From positions 496,001-560,000 of the forward strand of contig NC_089391.1 in assembly GCF_003171515.1 (NCBI RefSeq): a DNA stretch of 64,000 nt, in the 5' to 3' direction. The notes beneath the pieces are model-generated. The model made no database searches, was not told where the DNA came from, and worked only from the letters and a program-made list of their open reading frames with translations. Shown here one piece after another: positions 59,373-64,000 of this stretch. The position numbers were made by a program, and so were the translations under genes. The stretch comes from Pyrenophora tritici-repentis (lineage: Eukaryota > Ascomycota > Dothideomycetes > Pleosporales > Pleosporaceae). Every line of letters begins with the position of its first letter. Position 1 is the first letter of the stretch.

Positions 59373-59790
59373 TGTTACGAACCTGTGGGAAGGGGCACGG
59401 CGGTTAAGTTAAGGAGCGTCGGCGGGATAGCTGACCCCTCCATATGTGACACGGGAACTTAATCACGTGACCTCCTCGGCTTGGCATGCACGAGGAAAAG
59501 TCTTGGCACACCCCTCGTACATACGCCACCGAGGAGTGCTCCTCGCGCGTCAGCCACCGAGGAATCCTCGGACTCCTCTGAGCGAGGACAGCGAGCACCA
59601 TAGGTATATAGCATTAGGCAATGAGCTCCTATAGCTCATTGTGTTCAACTTCGAAATCTAAGGATTAGTACTTGATTCTCAACTCCCCGTATATTACATC
59701 GATCTACCAATCGTGCTATACACCCTCGTGTCCATCGCATCACTCTATCCCCGAGAACCAACCCAAGATCATCTTCGGACGACCTTCACA
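59373..59790 (+). repeat. Gypsy 3 3' LTR
   Basis: 418 bp, same sequence as the 5' LTR by eye, TATATA box at 59605-59610. Confidence 0.93.
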
Positions 59791-59795
59791 TATTG

Positions 59796-59985
59796 TATTG
59801 ACTAAGGAGCTATTCACACGTTCGTAGATCCGTGTTGCGTGCAGCTGCGTCCAAGCTCCCCGCTAGGACCCACCTGCACGTGTCACCAATCATGTGACTA
59901 CTCCTCCGCTTGATACCACCAAGTCACTTACGGACTGTATTCTCAACAGTTTTGGCTTTTCTTCAAAAGATATCTCATATCTGTT
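59796..59985. other. Unassigned flank of Gypsy 3
   Basis: Together with about 49510-49601 this forms the sequence Gypsy 3 entered. It does not match the LINE family at this place and holds no gene. It may be a small separate insertion in LINE D. Confidence 0.4.
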
Positions 59986-60385
59986 TGATGCCAGGTGCTA
60001 AAGAGCAGTTTGGTGTGTAGAAAGAGGTGTAACAGCGGGCTCTTATGGCAAAGGAGAGGTTTTGTATCTTAGTTTTATACAGTGTCTTTCTGTGGGTCTT
60101 CTAGTGGCTGTCCTAGGTACCACTTTCTTGTTCCTATTCTAGTACTAGTAATAAAAGCTAGGGTTGCTTCTATACCTGTGCTAGTGTAGAGTAGTAGTGG
60201 TAGAGTAACTGGCCGGTGTTTTAGTGATTGTAGGAGCGTTTTTCGTTGTTCTTTGTATAGGTAGCAATGGAGTAGGAGGTGTTTTGGCGTTTGGGTATTC
60301 TGACAGCTGCAGAGATCAGACTCTCGTTTCTTGAATCTCTTTAAATAGGAGTTGAAGTATCCGTGTCCTAGCTTAAGAGAGTATT

Positions 60386-60577
60386 TGTTGGAAGGTCTAT
60401 AGCACTAGTGCTGAAAGGAAATAACGATAACTAGGAATGCATTCTGTTCGGTGATGGTGATTGATTTATTACGAACACAGCTGCTACGAAGGTATACCTA
60501 AGCTCTGCGCAAGGTGGGCCGAAGTCGGGCCGAAGTGTCCAGCAGCCGACGTCTCTACCGATACTCACGATCCGACA
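60386..60577 (-). repeat. Copia 4 3' LTR
   Basis: 192 bp. The boundary at 60577 is set by the shared end GATCCGACA with the solo LTR. The next sense-strand purines (AGAAAGAAAAGA) may be the polypurine tract. Confidence 0.78.
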
Positions 60578-60661
60578 CTGGAAGTCTTTTCTTTCTGGGT
60601 AGCTAGTAACTCTGCTTGTATCGGTAGTGACAGTATGTGTTGATGGTAACTGTGTGTAGCA

Positions 60662-63600
60662 TCAACCATCAAAGCTTGTCGGCCTCTGCACCCATCCCTC
60701 TACTCGGACTGTCAGCTTATTGCCGTCAATAAAGCGTTCAAGAGCGCGGTTTGGCGATGCCTTGGTGAAGGCGTCTGCAGGATTGTCTTCACCATTGATC
60801 CAGCGGATCTCCGTGATCTCGCGACGCTCATATGATTGGCGCAGCGCCATGATGTCGATCATGAGACGCTTTTCCTTCGTCGTCCCAAGCTTTACTAGGC
60901 ACTCGTACAAGGAGTACGAGTCTGTACAGATAACCAAGGGAATTGCAGGTAGTCTAAGTCGTTCTGTAACTATCCTCAGCGTGGTTGCAACTGCAATGCC
61001 TATGTCAAAGCCGTTGACCATGCCGTAGATCTCTGAGGCCAGTACGCTCCGTGTGATGCGCTTGCATTTTGTAGAGCTGTAGTGGATCACGTTGCCCTGT
61101 ATTGTGAAGGTGTTGACGTCAATAGACTCGTTGACGAGCATAAGGACAAAGCCTAGCTGTGAGCTGAGGTCCTTGTTGTTGGCAAAGGAGCCATCCACAA
61201 AGACCATCAACTTGGCCTCCATAAGATTGACAGTGACGTAGCGCAGGCCACGATCGAGATTCTCCATCTGCCATTTCAGGCGTTTGTTGAGTGCCTTGAT
61301 GTCCTCGTCTGATGGTTGCTGAGCTTGAGCAGCGACGGACAGGTCAAATGACGCCTCTGGTTGGCATGTTGATGCGATGTACGCTCCGCGGGCGCGCTGC
61401 TCGGTGTACTGTTGCGCGCGGTCGGGTGCCCTGATATCCACAAGCCTGATCCTTCCTCCTTGTCCTTTCTGCCTAAGGGTCAAGACTCTGCTGGCGTCCA
61501 TCGTGAGTGTACATCCATTGAAGTCTAACTGCACTTCTGGTGTCAGCCTTGCTTTTGGCTTTGACCTGAACTCTGCCTTCTGGATCTTCTTCTCTTCACG
61601 TGACGAGAACGCTGGTGTCCCGAGCATGAGAGTGTCGTCTGTCTGCATGCCAACGATGCCGAAGATGCCTGCGTCGTCTCTGTTCGTGATCAATAGGCAT
61701 GGGTCGTACGTCGATGTTGCCATGTCCAGTTCCTTGCAATGGTGTCCGTGATACGTTGTCCACCAGTGGACTCCTGCCTCAGCGATTCCATACAGCGGCT
61801 TGATCACATGGAGTAGCGTGCCTTCTGGATATCGATGGACTAGCTCAGTAGGAAGATGTGCGAGTATCGTCCTCTTCAGGGTTGTCTGCGCCTGGGGATA
61901 CGCCTGCGTAATGTCACGGAGCTCGATGTTCATTCCGCGTTGTACCATCTCGGGCGCCAGCGACATAATCAGGCGCTGGCTACATCGCTGTATGGTTGGA
62001 GATTGCGTCAGAATAGTCTCCTTGCCGTGGTCCTGGTAGCCTTGGATAACTAGGCGGGATTTCTCATAGGGCTTGGTTGTCTTTCCCTTGACCTCACGTA
62101 CTAGGCGTGACTTGAAGATCCGGATCTTGCTGTGTAGCCTCTCGTCGTATTGCTCAAATTTAAAGACTCCACGACCTACGAGGTCGCTGATCTCTTGGTC
62201 ATCAGACGCTTCAAAGGGGGCGCCTGAGGTTGTGATCACTCCATCGTTTCGTAGCTTGATAGCTAGCTCAAGATCGTCCTGCTCCTTCTTGGTGATGTAC
62301 GCGTGCGCCTTCCGCTTGTTCTTTGACCCTGGAGGGCGGCCTCTCCTGCGTGGTTGCACTGCCGGTGGTACTGCTACCGGCTCATGCGGCTCATTCGGCG
62401 CGTGTGGCGCATCGGGGTCGCTCCAAAGGTGGTCCGGTCTGTAGTATGGCTTGACGACAGTGGATCTGAATGTCGTTGGACCATTGACCATGTCAACAGT
62501 GACGTTGTGGCCATCTGTACTGGCGATCTTGTACGGGCCATTCCAGCCATCACTCTCTCTCCATACTAAGACTTCGCTCTGGAGTGGGAGCGCGAGCATG
62601 TCTGCAGTGGCTGGTCCATTGCGGGTGTTCAAGGCGTCTGCAACTTGGTGCTCTGCCGTGATCTTGCGTAGGGCTTTCGTCGCCTTTTGAATAGCCTCGC
62701 TGCGCTTGACCATTGACGGGGATGGCGGTGACTCTGCAGTCATTCGTGGGTACGCTCCAAAGACCAGTAGCGTCGGGACTAGTCCATCGGGGCCAGCAGT
62801 ATCGTTGACAGCCTTCACAGCCATCTGGAGAATCGCGTCGTCGGACATAGTGTCAGTGAGTTCTGCATAGAGTATGTCCCATGCGCGGCGTAGAGGTGCA
62901 TGGTACCTCTCAGTTTTGCCGATAGACCAGTGCGCCTCCGTAGGTACTTGCTTGCATGTGACTCCCATGATCTTTGCTTCTGCGCGGAACTCTGTGCTTG
63001 CAAAGTTAGTGCCTGCGTCATGCGTGATAATGTCTGGTGGTCCTTGATACGTGTCGATCCATAGTATCCGCAGTGCTTGCCATGTTTCTTTAGCTGAGAT
63101 AGCGCTAAGGAACCTCGCGCCTTGAAACGCTGTTGAGGAATCGACCACATGCAGTACAGGTTTGTTGCTCAGGTACATCACATCCACCAGGATCTCATAG
63201 TTGAAGTGGTGATCATCCTTGAGAGTGAATTTGAATCGGCGCGGTGCGGAGCTGTGGAGCTGGCAGTGGTGGCAGAACTTAGTGACTTCTTCTAGGGTTC
63301 TTTCTTCGAAGTCGTTATGGCCAGCATCCTTTAAGAGCTTAACAAGTCGCGTGACAGCTGGGTGTCCAAATCGTCGATGGAGCCGTCGCAACTGTCTCTG
63401 TCAAGAACACAGTTGCTCTCTCTCTTTTGTTCAGATGGAACCAAGGATGTCCCCATTTGCGAATTACAGGGATGTGTACGTCACCCTGGACTAGCTCATC
63501 TGTGGTGTTGTTAAAGTAGACCTTTAACCTGTCCATGTCTGCAAGGCACAATAAGAATGGTGTAGGTGCGTCAAGCACCTCAAAGTTGATCGTCCCAATG

Positions 63601-64000
63601 TCTGTAGAGACCTGTGCAGTGCCAATAGATGATGTAGCCTCGCCCTTGCCGAATTTGATAGATGCCTTTCCTGCTGTAGACGTATCCATCCTAACTGTAG
63701 GATCTTCCCTTGTGAGTGCAAGGTACTGCTCCTTGCCAACTGTGGATACGTTGGCAGCGCCTGTATCCGGTAGGATCCCTTGGTACACAGATCTTGTGTA
63801 GCGGTCTTCAAGCAGGAACTGTGACGCTGGCGCTGATGGCGCGTCTTGGCGGTATACGTCGTCGCCAGAGATGTGGTGCAAGAACGCCTGATCTGCAAGG
63901 CATTGCTCCGTGAAAAACTGGTGTTCAAGGTATGCTTCCGCGACGTCGTCATCGTCGTCATCCTCGCAGTCTTCCTCCTCTCTCCAGCCTCTCTGATTGT
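60662..64000 (-). pseudogene. Copia 4 pol, divergent, one frameshift, incomplete at the window edge
   Basis: From 64000 to about 63395 one frame reads an acidic stretch and a protease with ILPDTGAANVST. Near 63395-63405, before the integrase finger, the reading must move by one base to continue as 60662-63391, which opens from a TTG. That part has an HHCC finger (RFGHPAVTR ... CHHCQLH), integrase acids in ILVDVMYL, THDAGTNF and Glu in GKTERYH, with exactly 35 residues between the second Asp and Glu. The RT box reads QTDD (GMQTDDTLML) instead of YVDD. RNase H follows with FVDGSFAN, SEIYG and CTDSYSL. RT and RNase H are otherwise open throughout. One shift is the only defect seen. Confidence 0.82.

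Larger units (their letters stand above)
49607..59790 (+). mobile_element. Gypsy 3: chromodomain Gypsy with antisense ORF; carries hAT3
   Basis: 418-bp LTRs at 49607-50024 and 59373-59790, TGTTACGAAC ... CCTTCACA, at a constant offset of 9766. Target duplication TATTG lies at 49602-49606 and 59791-59795. Order: primer-binding site, hAT3 insertion in the leader, gag, -1 frameshift, pol, antisense ORF, polypurine tract AGGAAGGAAGGGGATGG, LTR. All frames are open, so apart from the hAT3 insertion it looks functional. Confidence 0.93.
43740..60385 (-). mobile_element. LINE D, split by a solo LTR, Copia 3 and Gypsy 3
   Basis: The same LINE family as A-C. Its (ATT)n tail lies at 43740-43754, 43949-43965 and 49391-49400, separated by the solo LTR and Copia 3. 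The 3' region follows at 49397-49500. The C-terminal coding end (Cys-x-Cys ... His-x4-Cys, minus strand) is at about 60060-60340. Between about 49510 and 59985, apart from Gypsy 3, is about 290 bp that does not match LINE C and may be another insertion. Cut by Copia 4 at 60386. Confidence 0.7.
60386..64000 (-). mobile_element. Copia 4, runs off the window
   Basis: Left (3') LTR 60386-60577, TGTTGGAAGG ... GATCCGACA. Internal region to 64000 with protease, integrase, RT and RNase H on the minus strand. Inserted in LINE D. A solo LTR of the family is at 43755-43948. The gag and 5' LTR lie beyond the window. Confidence 0.88.

Noticed and set aside
1..64000. Genome-defence RIP over the whole window
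   Set aside because: LTR pairs are identical by eye, several long frames are intact and composition is not strongly AT-shifted; only isolated Trp-to-stop changes are seen.

Overview
The window is a transposon graveyard and nursery in a filamentous ascomycete genome, probably a dothideomycete such as a member of the Pleosporales (lineage inferred from element types, not proven). The evidence is a multi-exon ABC transporter with 47-53 bp introns, Tad1-like LINEs, chromodomain Gypsy elements, Copia elements, fungal hAT transposases and a UstYa-type (DUF3328) oxidase. Only three stretches look like host genes: the ABCB-type transporter at 1599-5656, the UstYa-like gene at 37673-38347 (minus strand), and a broken NACHT/NLR fragment at about 37143-37375.

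Layout. 1-901 is a decayed LINE 3' end with a 142-bp MITE inside it. The transporter follows, then LTR-like debris. 6922-21750 is one minus-strand LINE (LINE A) with an inverted duplicate of its RNase H region beside it. LINE A is split by Gypsy 1 (9408-20212, TSD GTGAC). The 5' LTR of Gypsy 1 is in turn split by Copia 1 (14854-20098, TSD GTAAG) and a hAT-type MITE. 21750-22600 holds a second LINE tail and a 170-bp tandem array. Gypsy 2 (23264-30960) and Copia 2 (31222-37142, with LINE C inside) come next, then the small host island with the NACHT fragment, a hairpin MITE, the UstYa-like gene and an 18-bp minisatellite. From 39968 to the end is a second nest. hAT1 is split by hAT2 and followed by LINE D. 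The (ATT)n tail of LINE D holds a solo LTR and Copia 3. Further along LINE D lie Gypsy 3 (49607-59790, itself carrying hAT3 and a MITE) and Copia 4 (60386 to beyond the window).

How they work. The LTR elements are young: paired LTRs match by eye and target duplications are intact. Several are nevertheless broken by nonsense codons or frameshifts. The strongest theme is translational recoding at gag-pol junctions. Gypsy 2 has a U UUA AAU slippery heptamer followed by a 10-bp stem. Gypsy 3 has U UUU UUA followed by a GC stem. Gypsy 1 has an in-frame UAG. Copia 1 and Copia 2 share an in-frame UGA-CUN with the conserved downstream peptide L-x-G-R-E-I. A second theme is priming. Copia 1 and 2 carry a primer-binding site matching the anticodon arm of tRNA-Lys(CUU), Copia 3 matches the anticodon arm of initiator tRNA-Met, and Gypsy 1 looks self-primed. 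Gypsy 3 also carries an antisense ORF with a Zn2Cys6-like cysteine pattern and a charged helical stretch next to its 3' LTR.

All calls come from reading the sequence. No database search was run, and family names rest on motif recognition.
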